From: Heterohyrax brucei
Taxonomy: Eukaryota; Chordata; Mammalia; Hyracoidea; Procaviidae
Length of the DNA: 64,000 bases
NCBI GenBank assembly: GCA_028571685.1
Contig: CM053166.1
Coordinates: 64,256,111-64,320,110, forward strand
Direction of reading: 5' to 3'
The position numbers and the translations under genes are program-made. Positions 21,927 to 32,575 of the stretch are shown in pieces. How positions within the stretch are numbered: the stretch's first letter is position 1; every line of letters starts with the position of its first letter. The notes under the pieces were generated by a model, which ran no database searches, was not told the origin of the DNA, and saw only the letters and a program-made list of their open reading frames with translations.

Positions 21927-21948
21927 GCCAAGCCGAGTGCCGTCGAGT
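21927..21948 (-). mobile_element. Tail-only 22-bp insertion
   Basis: The 22-bp insert 'GCCAAGCCGAGTGCCGTC' plus 'GAGT' is the reverse complement of the SINE/RTE tail and nothing else. It is bounded by a perfect 10-bp repeat CCTAAGCACA at 21917-21926 and 21949-21958. It lies immediately next to the TSD of the L1 starting at 21973. Confidence 0.88.
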
Positions 21949-22944
21949 CCTAAGCACAAGATGTGTATTATTTTTTGATTTAATTTAATTTATTTATTTT
22001 TTATTGTGATTGAATGAAAATGTACATTCTGATATAAATTCGCATGCTCACCTATATGCAGCTCCCACTGCTCTCCCTGCCCGGTGACAGCACACCCCTA
22101 CTCTCTGCTCCATACATGTTATATTCTCCCAACAGTCTCCTACCCCCTCCTTTCCAACTACTCCCCTTCCTTCAGCAAGAGGTCAGCAGAATGACATCCT
22201 ATAGATGCATAGAACCATAAAATTCCCACAAGATACTGTGACTCTGCGTCACCAAGTCCAATTCATTGCTGTAGGAAAATTTGACCTTCATTATGATTTA
22301 TGGACAGGGGCAGCATCAGGGCCAGGGTCCATGCTCTCAGGGGAACTCTGAAGCACCTGGACCATCATTTGCTGTCTTTTATTAAAGATCTCAGGGTACA
22401 CCCCTATTTATTCTCTTGTTGCCAGTGAGACTGCACTTTGTGAGCTTCTTCATGGCTATGACTGGTGGTGGCTGGGCACCATCTGGTTCTTCTGGTCTCG
22501 AGTCAATGTAGAGACACACTCACGTAGATCCCTCAGTCTTCTGGGTTCTCTTTTCCCCATATTGTTCTTGTCCTCGGTGATCATCCATTCTTATTGAGTG
22601 GGGACAATTTGCTGTACCCTCAGATGGCAGCTTCACAGTTTTTAAGACCCCAGATGCCACTCACCAATGTGGGGTGCAGAGAGTTCTCATTAGCAAAAAG
22701 CTAGCTGTGCCAACTGGCCTCAATTTCACCTGAGAGCATGGTCCCCGGCCCCCTGCCCCAGCTACTCTGTCCTTGCAATATTGGGTTAAGGTGGGAGGAG
22801 TACTCAAATTGTGTTGAAGTCCAGTTATTATTGATCTTCTTTCTAATGTGTGCTGTCACCTATTTCACCCAACCAAATTTCTACTATCTAATCTAAACGC
22901 TCTCCCCCACCCTCCCTCCCTCCCTGCCTCCCCACCCTCGCAGC

Positions 22945-25901
22945 CTGCAGAGTCTTTTCTTCTACATGTGAGTCTGTTTTTAAGTTCTTATCGCAGGGGT
23001 CTCATACAATACTTGTTCTTTTGTTGCTGACTGCTTTCACTCAGCATACTGTCCTCCAGTTGAAACCAGGTTAAGAGATGTTTTCTGCAATCATCGTTGT
23101 TCTTTATAATTGCATAGTGTTGTGGTGTAGAGATTGTTTTTACCCCAGTTTAATGTCTTAGGGCCTTTGTCAAATATCAGCTGTTCATAAACAGATGGTG
23201 TCATTTCTGGGGTCTCGATTCTGTTCCACTGATCTGTCTTTTTTTGTACCAGTAACAGGCTGTTTTGACTACTGTGGCAGTGTAATAGGTTCTAAGATTG
23301 AGTAATGAGAGGCCTCGCAGTGTGTTCCTCTTCTTAAGTAATGCTTTACTTATCTGGGTCTTCTTGCCTTTCCAGACAAAGTTGTTAATTTGTTCCCCAT
23401 CTCATTAAAAAAAGGTCACTGGACCTTGTATTGGGATTGCATTATATAAGTAGATTGCTTTGGGTAAAATAGACATTTTCACAATGCTAAGTCTACCTAT
23501 CCATGAGCAGGGTAGGTTTCTCTATTTATATAAGTCTCTCTTACTTTCTTGTAGTAAGGGTTTGTAGTTCTCTTTGTAAAGGTTTGTTATTTCTGTGGTT
23601 AAATTTATTCCTAAGTACTTTATCTTGTTAGGGCTATGGTAAATGGTATTGACTTGGTGATTTCTTCCTTAATAATCTCGCTGTTGGTATAAAGGAAACC
23701 TACTGATTTACTTACGTTTATCTTGTATCCTGAGACTTTGCCGAACTCTTCTATCAGAGTAGTTTCCTTATGAATTCTTTGGGATTCTCTGCATATATAA
23801 TCATGTCATCAGCAAATAGGGAGATTTTTAGTTCTTCTTTGCTATTGCAGATGCCCTTTATTTCTTGGTCTTGTCTAATTGCTCTGGCTAGAACTTCTAG
23901 TACAATGTTGAATAGGAGAGGTGAGAGTGGGCATCCTTGTCTAGTTCCTGGTCTCAGGGGAAACTATTTCAGTCTCTCTCCATTCAGGATGATGTAGGCA
24001 GTTGGCTTTGTATAAATGGCCCTTATTGCATTGAGGAATTGGCCATCTATTCCTATTTTGCTGAGTTTTTAGCATGAATGACTGTTGGACTTTATCAAAT
24101 GACTTTTCGGGATCAACAGACAAGATCAGGTGGTTCTTGTCTTTCGTGATAGTTATGTGGTTGATCACATTAATTGTTTTTCTGATATTGAACCAGCCTT
24201 GTATCCCTGGTATGAATACAACTTGGTCATGATGGATTATTTTTTGATGTACTGTTGTATTCTATTGGCAAGAATTTTGTTGAAGATTTTTGCATCTAAG
24301 TTCATGAGTGATATCTGTCTGTAGTTCTCCTTCTTTATTGGGTCTTTCCCTGGCTTTGGTATCCAGATTATGCTGGCTTCATAGAATGAGTTCGGGAGTA
24401 CTCCATCCCTTTCTATACTGTGAAATAGTCTCAGCCGTATTGGAGATAACTCTACTCTAAATTCTTGGTAGAATTCTGCAGTGAAGCCATCTGGGCCTGG
24501 GCTTTTTTTGGATGGCAGTTTTGGGATCACTTTTTCAATCTCTTCCTTTGTGATGGGTTTATTAAGTTGTTCTGCTTCACCTTGTGATAATTTTGGTAGG
24601 TGATATGAATCAAGGAATTTGTCCATTTCCTCTAGGTTTTCAAATTTGTTAGAATACAGTCTTTCATAGTATTCAGCTATGACATTTTTTATTTATGTTG
24701 TATCTGTGGTGACAGTTCCCCTCTCCTTTCTTATTTGGGTTATTTGTTTCCTTTCATGTTTTTCTTTAGTAAGTTTAGCCAGTGGTTTGTCAATTTTGTT
24801 GATCTTTTCAAAAAACCAGCTTTTGGTCTTTTCAATTTTTTCAATTGTTCTTCTGTTCTCTAATTCATTTAGTTCTGCTCTAATCTTTTTGATCTCTTTC
24901 CTTCTGGTGCCTGAGGGGTTCCTCTGTTGTTCTCTCTCTATTTGTTCAAGCTATAGGGTCAATTCTTTGATTTGGTTTCTTTCTTCCTTCCAGATGTGTG
25001 CATTTAAGGAGATAAACTGACCCCTGAGCACTGCTTTGGCTGTATCCCATAGGTTCTGGTAGGAAGTGTTTTTGGAATCCATAAATTTCTTTATTTCATC
25101 CTCGATTTCTTCTGTAACCTATCACTTTTTCAGCAAGGTGTTGCTCAGTTTCCATGAGATCCACTTTCTGTCTATTTTTTTTCTGCTATTTGTTTTGACT
25201 TTTATGGCTTTATGATCTCAGAAGATGCTTTGCAGTAATTCAGTGGTATGGATTTTGTTGAGAATTGCTTTATGTCCTAACACATGGTCTATTCTAGAGA
25301 ATGTTTCGTGTGTACTGGAGAAGAAGGTGTAGTTGTCTCCTGATGGACAGAAAGTTCTGTAGATGCCGATGAAGTCTAGTTGGTTAATTGTGGCAATAAG
25401 GTCTTCTGTGTCTTTATTGAGCTTTTTTCTGGATGATCTGTCCAATATTGAGAGTGGAGTGTTGAAGTCTCCTACTGTTACTGTGGAGTGATCTATCTCT
25501 TTTTTGAGTGTAGTCAGCATTTCTTTGACGTATTTAGGTGCTCTAATATCAGGTGCATAAATATTTAATATTGTTAAGTCCTGTTTGTAGATTGAATATT
25601 TCAGCAATAAATAGTGACCATCCTTGTCCATGATGGTGAATTTTACATTAAAATTGATTTTATCTGAGATTAGAATTGCCACACCTGCTCTTCTTTGTTC
25701 ATTGTTAGCTTGATATATATTCTTCCATCCTTTAATTTTCAGTTTGTTCCTATCTCTGTGTCTCAAGTGAGTTTCTTGTAGATAACATACAGATGGGTCA
25801 TGTCTTTTGATCCAAGATGTCACTCTATGTCTCTTTACTGGAATATTCAGTCCATTCACATTCAATGTAATTATTGATAGGTATGTGTTCAGTGCTGCCA
25901 T
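22945..25901 (-). pseudogene. L1 ORF2, deleted and decayed
   Basis: The endonuclease domain is complete and open in one 227-codon frame (25218-25901). It has N14 ('ITLNVNGLN'), E43 ('LQETHL'), 'VGDFNTPLS' and 'SRIDHVLGH'; the frame ends just before the 'SDH' motif. The palm-side piece 24237-24626 has '[14 protein letters not shown]' and '[16 protein letters not shown]'. Stops and shifts separate the pieces, and the C-terminal ~0.9 kb is partly deleted. Confidence 0.87.
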
Positions 25902-26152
25902 TGTGATATGTTTATTTTTGTATTGATATTTTCTCTGTTGTTCTTATTAATCTGTTCTGCAGCCTTCTTTGTGAGTTGATTTTTCACTTTTTTCAGGGTT
26001 GATTTTGTAGTTGTTGAGACTCCTGTATTACATTTCTTGATATGATATGTTCCTTTTTTATTGTGCTTTATGGCTGCCCCTGTGATCCCACTTAGTAAAC
26101 TATATATAAACCCAATTTTGATTGCTACCAGTCTCGTAAACATCCTCTCCAT
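25889..26152 (-). CDS. Spacer ORF between L1 ORF1 and ORF2 (87 aa)
   Basis: This is an open frame of 87 codons on the minus strand in the ORF1-ORF2 spacer. It begins 'MERMFTRLVAIKIGFI' and ends 'KINISQWQH', and its last 13 bases overlap the ORF2 start codon region in another frame. It is lysine/asparagine/threonine rich and basic, without a recognised domain. The young L1 at 46121-46387 has the same ORF, with matching start, matching stop and one codon difference in length. I infer it may be a lineage-specific L1 product or a translation-linking upstream ORF. It could also be a neutral open frame; the copy itself is surely silent today. Confidence 0.45.
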   Translation of the reverse strand: MERMFTRLVAIKIGFIYSLLSGITGAAIKHNKKGTYHIKKCNTGVSTTTKSTLKKVKNQLTKKAAEQINKNNRENINTKINISQWQH

Positions 26153-26315
26153 CTGGAAGGACTATAACCACTGTAATACATCCCTCTTCTTAATATGATG
26201 ATATCATAGTTTATATTATATGATCACTAGATCATTTCTTTCACTATTATAGCTTAGATTGAGTTTGGAGCCTCCCCTAACTAAGATTCAGGACGTGCCC
26301 TTCTAAAACATAAAG

Positions 26316-27263
26316 TTAGTGGTCTTGTTCTTCCAAGCCAAGAAACTCAGTATTTCTTGTAGCTTTGGTTTGGTTTTTATAAAGTCTCTGAGTTTCTACT
26401 TATCTGTGAATGTCTTAATTTCATTTTCATATTTGAAAGATAGTTTTGCAGGATATATAATTCTTGGTTGGAAGTTTTTCTCCTTCAAGGCTTTGAATGT
26501 GTCCTGTCACTGTCTCTGTGCCAGCATCGTTTCTGCTGAGAAATCTGACGAAGCCTATAGGATTTCCCTCTGAATGTCAGCTTTGCTTTAAGTCTTGCTG
26601 CCTTTAACAGTTTCTGCTTATGTTTCATTTTGCTGAGCTTGATTATAATATGTCTTGGAGTCTTTCTCTTGAGATCTGTATTGAGTAGTGTTCGATATGT
26701 ATCTTGGAGATCTATGTTCTCTTCTTTCATAATTTCTGGGAAATTTTCTGTCAGCAACTCAGCCACAATACTCTCTGCGTTCTCAGGTGTCTCGCCCTGT
26801 TCAGGAACTCCAGTTAATTGTTCTTCTTACTAGAGTCCCACATGCTTCTTAATGCTTCTTCATTTTTCTTGTTTCTTTTTCCTAATTTCTCTTCATAGAT
26901 GCTGGAGTCAGCAGCTCTGTCTTCGAAGTCAGAAATTCTTTTTTCCATCTGTTTCATTCTGTTTTCTTGGCTTTGAATGGAAGTTTCTGTGTCTTTGATT
27001 TTGTTCTTGATCTGTTGGATTTCAGAGTACTGATGTTCCATCAGATGGAACAGCTTTTTTAATTTTTCATTTTGCTCTGCTGCATTTTGTATAAGGTCTA
27101 GGAGGGCTCTATATATAATCCTTTTGTATTCACCTTCTGATAGTTTCAGAAAAGCTTCTTTGTCTGGGAAGTTCTGAGGTAGTTACTTTTGGGGGCCTTC
27201 TGATACCATGGGTGATTTCTGAGTTACTGTCTTCTCCAACGTTTGCTGCTTTTGGGGCTTCAT
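26316..27263 (-). pseudogene. L1 ORF1, decayed
   Basis: Frames 26814-27041 (coiled coil: 'QYSEIQQIKNKIKDTETSIQ', 'MEKRISDFEDRA', ending 'RSMWDSSKKNN') and 26485-26766 (RRM to C-terminal domain: 'AELLTENFPEIMKEENIDL', 'KTPRHIIIKLSKMKHKQ') align with the young ORF1. This copy keeps the Trp codon that is a stop at 45416 in the young copy. Frameshifts break it. Confidence 0.8.
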
Positions 27264-28308
27264 GTGGATCAATAGAGGCTGGAAGAGATGCTGTGAAGAT
27301 GGACCACAGTTGTCTCTCTAGGCTGTCTTAAAATGAGAAGTAAAAAGTATTTGACAACTTCCAAAGTCAGTCAGGTTTTCAGGTGTATATGTCCCTCTTC
27401 CCAGCTGGCAAAGTAAGCAATTCTGTATTGAACCCCAGATACTATAAACTAGCTCCAAATGCAGAATGGCTACTGGCCTGCTGGCCTCTGCTGTCAGGCC
27501 CCAGCTGTAGGCAATACTGTGTATAATTCTGCTTTTCTGCTGGAAAAGTGCTCTCTCCTGGGTAGGCACTGCCTCCTAACCCAGGAATTAGGCTTCCATA
27601 TGGATCACTGCCTCCTAGAAAAACAAGATGGCATCCCCCACAAGCTTCCCAGCCAACTGGGCCCAAGCTCCTGGCAGAAAGAGAGGCCAAGAGTACCGAA
27701 ATGCCCAGAGTCCACAGCCTCCATGGCTGGGCCCCACGCCTAGGCGACACTGTGCAAAACAATGCCTCCCTGCTGGAGAAGCACTCTCCTCCTGGCAGGC
27801 GCCACCTCCCAGCCTAGATACCAGGTCGAGCCAGGGCCTCTGCCTGGACTTCTCCATTTCCCAGTGGATCAAGATTGTATCCCCCATAAGCATGTCTGTA
27901 CGGCTACCATATGGCAGAGGCAGAAAGATAAGCCAGGGAAGCCAAGGTGTATAGAGTCCAAAGCCAGGCTCTCAGAACCTGGTAATTATGCTTGCCCGTC
28001 CCACAAGCAGTGCATCTGAGACCAGCAGCTAGTCAAGTCCCATCTCTGCCCGCCATCCAAGAAAGAGGGAAAAAAAATCAAAATGGTGAGGTACCTTCGG
28101 TCTGTGCAAGCCTCTGCTCACAGAGAATGAGGTCAGTCAAAGAGAGGAGGTTTTGCATTCAGTGGTATGAAGTCGAAATTAACAGCCCTGTGCTGCATCC
28201 CAGGGCTTACTAGGTGTCCAGAAGGCTCTGTTTAATTATCATTTCAGGTCTTGGTTTCCAATGGGATTTAGGGAGATGTGCATTTAGTCCGCCTTCTTGA
28301 CTCCACCC
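27264..28308 (-). promoter_or_regulatory. L1 5' UTR / promoter with repeated units
   Basis: GC-richer than the rest of the L1. Similar blocks starting 'CTGCTGGAAAAGTGCTCTC' (about 27537) and 'CTGCTGGAGAAGCACTCTC' (about 27770) are ~232 bp apart on this strand, suggesting tandem monomers. A YY1-like 'CAAGATGGCATCC' lies near 27626. Confidence 0.55.
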
Positions 28309-28323
28309 AAGATGTTAATTATT

Positions 28324-28982
28324 ATCACAGCTTGTAACCTAAAGAAATTTTCTATAATGAACACATGTGTGCTGAGCAGAAATTCAGTTGCACTGGTTCC
28401 CTGGCTCAGGAAAGATTTCAAGCAGCCTGATATCGATACTGATATTTTTATAGTGGACACTGTTGGTGCCTCACCCAAATCCACTTTTCTGGACCAGTAC
28501 ACTTGTTACAGCTGGCAGACTTGTTTGTTGCTAAGAGTTCACAGCTTCCCCCTTCTTCAGACAATTGTCCTTGGTCAAAAGGAGCCATCTGGCAGAGGAG
28601 ATTATACCCTAGTCCATCACCCCTATGCAGGTCAAAGCCGTGACTGACTGGGAGGCATAAAGAGCAAGCCCCCTTGCCTCAAAGTGGACAAATTTTGTGG
28701 TACAATTAAGTTCCAGAGCTCTTCATAGGATCAGGCTGAAGCTAGCCTGTAGACAAGACTACCTGCTTCATGTTTTCTCTCGGTTCCAACCTCACTCCCA
28801 TTCTCCTGGGAACACTTCCTTAATAAATCACTTGCTCAAGAATCCTATCTCATGTTCTGCTTCTAAGATACCTCCTTTATGTGGAGAGCAACAGCAATCC
28901 TACACAGCACAAATGCTGCCTCTTTGCAGCACCTCAGCAAGAAGACCTGTCCTCTGACCTCTCCCTTTTTGCTCTCCCTCAC
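28324..28982. other. Low-copy sequence, no feature recognised
   Basis: Frames of 72-116 codons occur on both strands without homology that I can name. I would not call a gene. Confidence 0.4.
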
Positions 28983-29320
28983 TGTCTTAGTCATCTAGTG
29001 CTGCTACAACAGAAACATCCCAAATGAGTGTCCTCAAGAAAAGAAATTTTATTCTGTCACAGTCCAGCAATCTGCAAGTCCAAATTCAGGATGTCAGCTC
29101 CAGAGGAAAGCTTTCTCTGTTGGCTCTGGAGTGAGGTCCTTGTCATCAATCTTCCCCTGGACTGGGAGCTTCTGAAGTATAGGAACCCTGGGTCCTTTTC
29201 AAGGGATGTGCTCTGCTGCCAGTACTGCTTGTCGGTGGCATGAGGTCCCCAATTCTCCCTGACTTCAGGCCTACTTAGCAGCTTATTGATATCTTTCTGA
29301 ATGAGAGATAAGATCACATT
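28983..29320 (-). mobile_element. LTR family A, 5'-truncated copy
   Basis: The left edge 'TGTCTTAGTCATCTAGTGCTGC' is the complement of an LTR end. The segment matches the second halves of the LTRs at 30649-31165 and 53721-54244 ('CTTTCCTCTGGAGCTGACATC', 'TTCTGTTGTAGCAGCACTAG' on the minus strand). The U3 half is missing. Confidence 0.7.
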
Positions 29321-29756
29321 ACTTTATCTTCAAAATCTCTCATGGAATACCTCACTACTCAGAATAATAATAATATCCACCACTTAAGATATACTAAGAG
29401 ATTTTATGCATTATCTTGTAAATTAAAATGACAACAAAGTTATAACTTCTACTTTTTACAAGTAAAAACATTGAGTATCCAGAAGAGCAAAGAATGCACC
29501 AAAGGTCACACAGCTCTTTAACTTTGGAAAAAGTGTGAACTGGCCCCCTCATGGATAACATGAGTTTAGAGATTACCTCCCAGAACAAGGAAGAAATTCT
29601 TTTGATAAAGTTAATCACACTCCCCATGAGCACTTAATTCAAAGCTTAAGTAATAAGTCCTCCACCTTTTGTTATATATATTTTACCATAATAAAATTTT
29701 AAGAAAATAGTAATAAACTCCCAATAAACGGTAGTTATTTTTGATGATCTACTTCC
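29321..29756. other. Low-copy sequence with weak MIR-like core
   Basis: At about 29480-29560, 'CCAAAGGTCACACAGCTCTTT' resembles a reversed MIR core. The rest is unassigned. Confidence 0.35.
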
Positions 29757-30648
29757 AAAAGCTGTTGTTGTTTGCTAACAGAAAGCTGGTTCCTACTCAT
29801 GCCAAGTCAAGTGCCGTCATGACCTTATATATGATAGAGTGAAACCCTGCCCAGTCCTGCACCATCATAATCATTGCTATACTTGAGATCATTGTTGCAG
29901 CTATTGTGTCAGTCTATTGCATTGAGCGTCTTCCTCTCTTTCACTGACTCTCAATTTTACCAAGCATGATATCCTTTTCCAGGACTAGTCCTTCCTTATA
30001 ACATGTCCAAAGTATGTGAGATGAAGTCTCACTATCCTTGCCTCTGAGAAACATTCTGGTTATATTTCTTCCATGACAGATTCTTTTGGCAGTCCATGAT
30101 ATAGTCAATATTCTTTGAAAACATCCCAATTCAAAGATGTCAGTCCTTCTTCAGTCTTTCTTGTTCATTGTCCAACTTTCAAATGCATATAAGGAGATTG
30201 AAAACACTGTGGCTTGAGTCAGGTGAATCTTAGTCCTTAAAGTGATATTTTTGCTTTTCGATACTTTAAAGAGAACTTTTGCAACTCATTTGCCCAATGC
30301 AATGTATCATTTAATTTTTTGACTGCTGCTTCTGTGGGCATTGATTGTAGAATGAAGTAAAATGAAATCTTTGACAGCTTCATTACTTTCTCCATTTTAT
30401 CATGATGATGTTTACTGGTCCATTTGGGAGGATTTTTATTTTCTTTATGTTGAGGTATAATTCCTACTAAAGGTTGTGGTCTTTTATCTTATGTGTAAGT
30501 GATTCAAGTCCTCTTCACTTTCAACAAGCAAGGTTGTGTCATCTGCATCATGTAGATTATTAATGAATCTTCCTCCAATCCTGATGCCCCATTTTTCTTC
30601 ACATAGTTCAGCTTCTTGGATTATCTGCTCAGCACGCAGACTGAATAA

Positions 30649-31165
30649 TGTCATGAATTGAATTGTGTCCCCCCAAAAACATCTGCAGCTATTTGGCTTG
30701 ACCATGATTCCTAGTATAGTCTGGTTGTCTTCCATGTTGTGATTATAATTCTATGTTACAGAGGATTAGGGTAGGATTTTAATACCCTTACCCAGATCAC
30801 ATCCCTGATCAAATATAAAGGGAGTTTCTCTAGGGTGTGACTGGCACCATGTTTTATCTCTCATGAAATAAAAGGAAAAGGAAGGGAGCAGAGAGTAGGG
30901 GAACTCATACCGCCAAGAAAGTAGTGCCAGGATCACAGCACATCCTTTGGACTTAGAGTCCCTGCACATGAGAAGCCTCTCAACCAGGGGAAGATTGGGG
31001 GCAAGGATCTTCCCCAGAGCCAACAGAGAAAGAAAGCCTTCCCCTGGAGCTAACACTCTGAGTTTTGACTTTTAGCCTACTTTACTATGAGGAAATAAAC
31101 TTCTTGTCATTAAAGCCATCCACTTGTGGTATTTTCTGTGGTAGTAGCACTGGATGACTAAGACA
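30649..31165 (+). mobile_element. LTR family A, complete solo LTR
   Basis: It begins TGTCATGAATTGAATTGTG, ends 'GATGACTAAGACA', 517 bp, and is bounded by a perfect 5-bp TSD AATAA (30644-30648, 31166-31170). The 'AATAAACTTC' block near 31092 is a plausible polyadenylation signal. It closely resembles 53721-54244 and, in part, 28983-29320. No internal retroviral genes are present, so this is a recombined solo LTR. Confidence 0.85.
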
Positions 31166-31554
31166 AATAAGTATGGTGAAAGGATGTAACCTTGGCATAC
31201 ACCTTTCCTGATTTTAAACCACAGAGCATTCCCTTGTTCTTTCTGAATTATTGTCTCTTGCTCTATGCACAGGTTCCTCAAGAGCACAATTAAGTATTCT
31301 GGAATTTCCATTCTTCCCTATGTTATCCATGATTTGTTATGGTCCATGCAATCTAATGCCTTTGCATACTCAATAAAACACAGGTAAATATCTTTATGGT
31401 ATTCTCTGCTTTCAGCCAGGATCCAACTGACATCAACAATGGTGTTACTAGTTCAGCATTCTCTTCTGAATCCAGCTTGAATTTCTAGCAGTTTTCTGTC
31501 AGTGTACTGCTATAACCATTTTTGAATGATCTGCAGCAAAATTTTACTTGCATG

Positions 31555-31575
31555 TAATCAACGGCACTTGGCTGG
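31555..31575 (+). mobile_element. Tail-only ~21-bp insertion (candidate)
   Basis: 'CAACGGCACTTGGCTGG' interrupts RTE sequence that is continuous in the sister copy near 18660-18690. It is flanked by CATG (31551-31554, 31576-31579). Confidence 0.5.
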
Positions 31576-32575
31576 CATGATAGTAATGATATTGTTGTAT
31601 AATTTATGCATTCAGTTGAATCATCTTTCTTTAGACATCTTTAACAGTTGGCCAGGTAAATGTCTTTAAAATTTCTTGGCATAGACAAGTGAGTGCCTCC
31701 AGCACTGCATCCTTTTATTGAAACATCTCAATTGTTATTTCATCAATTCCTGGAGTCTTTTATTGTTGTTGTTGCTGCCAATGTTGTTAGTGCAGCTTTG
31801 ACTTCTTCTTTCAGTGCCCTTGGTTCTTCATTATATGCTATCTCCCAAAATATCTGAATGTAGACCAATTATTTTTGGTACAGTGACCCTGTATTCCTTC
31901 CATCTTCTGTTGACACTTCCTATATCATTAGGTAATTTCCCCATGGAATCTTTCAGTATTGTAACTTGAGGCTTTAATATTTTTGTCAGTTCTTTCAGAT
32001 TGAGAAATGCTAAATATATTCTTCCCTTTTGGTTTTCTAACTCTAGATCTTTTCACATGCCATCATAATGCTTGAATTTGTGTTCTTGAGCCACCCCTTG
32101 AAATCTTCTGTTCAACTCTTTTACTTCATCATTTCCTCCTTTTGCTTTAGCTACTCGATGTTGAAGAGCAAGCTTCAGAGTCTCTTCTGACATCCTGTTT
32201 GGTCTTTATTTCTTGTATTTTTAATGACCTTTTACTTTTTTCTTGTATGATATTTTTTATGTCATTTCTTAACTCCTCTATCTTCAGTCATTGGTGTTCA
32301 CGGGGCTGAATCCATTCTTGAAATTCAGGTGGGATATACTCAAAGTCATGCTTTGTCTCTCATGCCCTCATTCTAATTTTCTTCAGTTTAATTTAACCTG
32401 AATATGAGCAATTGATAGTCTGTTCTGGAGTCAACTTCTAGCCTTGTTCAGACTGATGATATTGAGGTTTTCTATTGTCTCTTTCTGCAGATGTAGTCAA
32501 TTTGATTCTTATGTATTCTATTTGGTAAAGTCCATATTTATATCTGCATTTATGTACATAAATGGAAACTTCAAA

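Larger units (their letters stand above)
21973..28308 (-). mobile_element. L1 on the minus strand with internal deletion
   Basis: The 3' end is at 21973 (A-tail as T/TTTAATTTAA repeats) and the 5' end near 28308 ('CTTCTTGACTCCACCC', the complement of the family start). TSD AAGATGTGTATTATT (21958-21972) and AAGATGTTAATTATT (28309-28323). About 0.9 kb of the ORF2 C-terminus is missing at about 23125: 'GCATAGTGTTGTGGTGTAG' jumps to 'ACCCCAGTTTAATGTC'. ORF2 lies at about 22945-25901, a spacer ORF at 25889-26152, ORF1 at 26316-27263 and the 5' UTR at 27264-28308. Confidence 0.87.
29757..32575 (-). mobile_element. RTE (BovB-like) LINE split by an LTR
   Basis: The 3' tail is at the left ('GCCAAGTCAAGTGCCGTCAT') and the coding remnant runs right on the minus strand. 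RT is at 30484-30640 ('NNLHDADDTTLLVESEEDLN', Asp pair kept) and 31072-31311 ('GVCQGYILSPYLF'). A more N-terminal region, probably endonuclease, reaches about 32575. The LTR 30649-31165 interrupts the RT palm, between 'AEQII' and the upstream 'ILSP' block, and a tail-only piece sits at 31555-31575. Confidence 0.82.
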
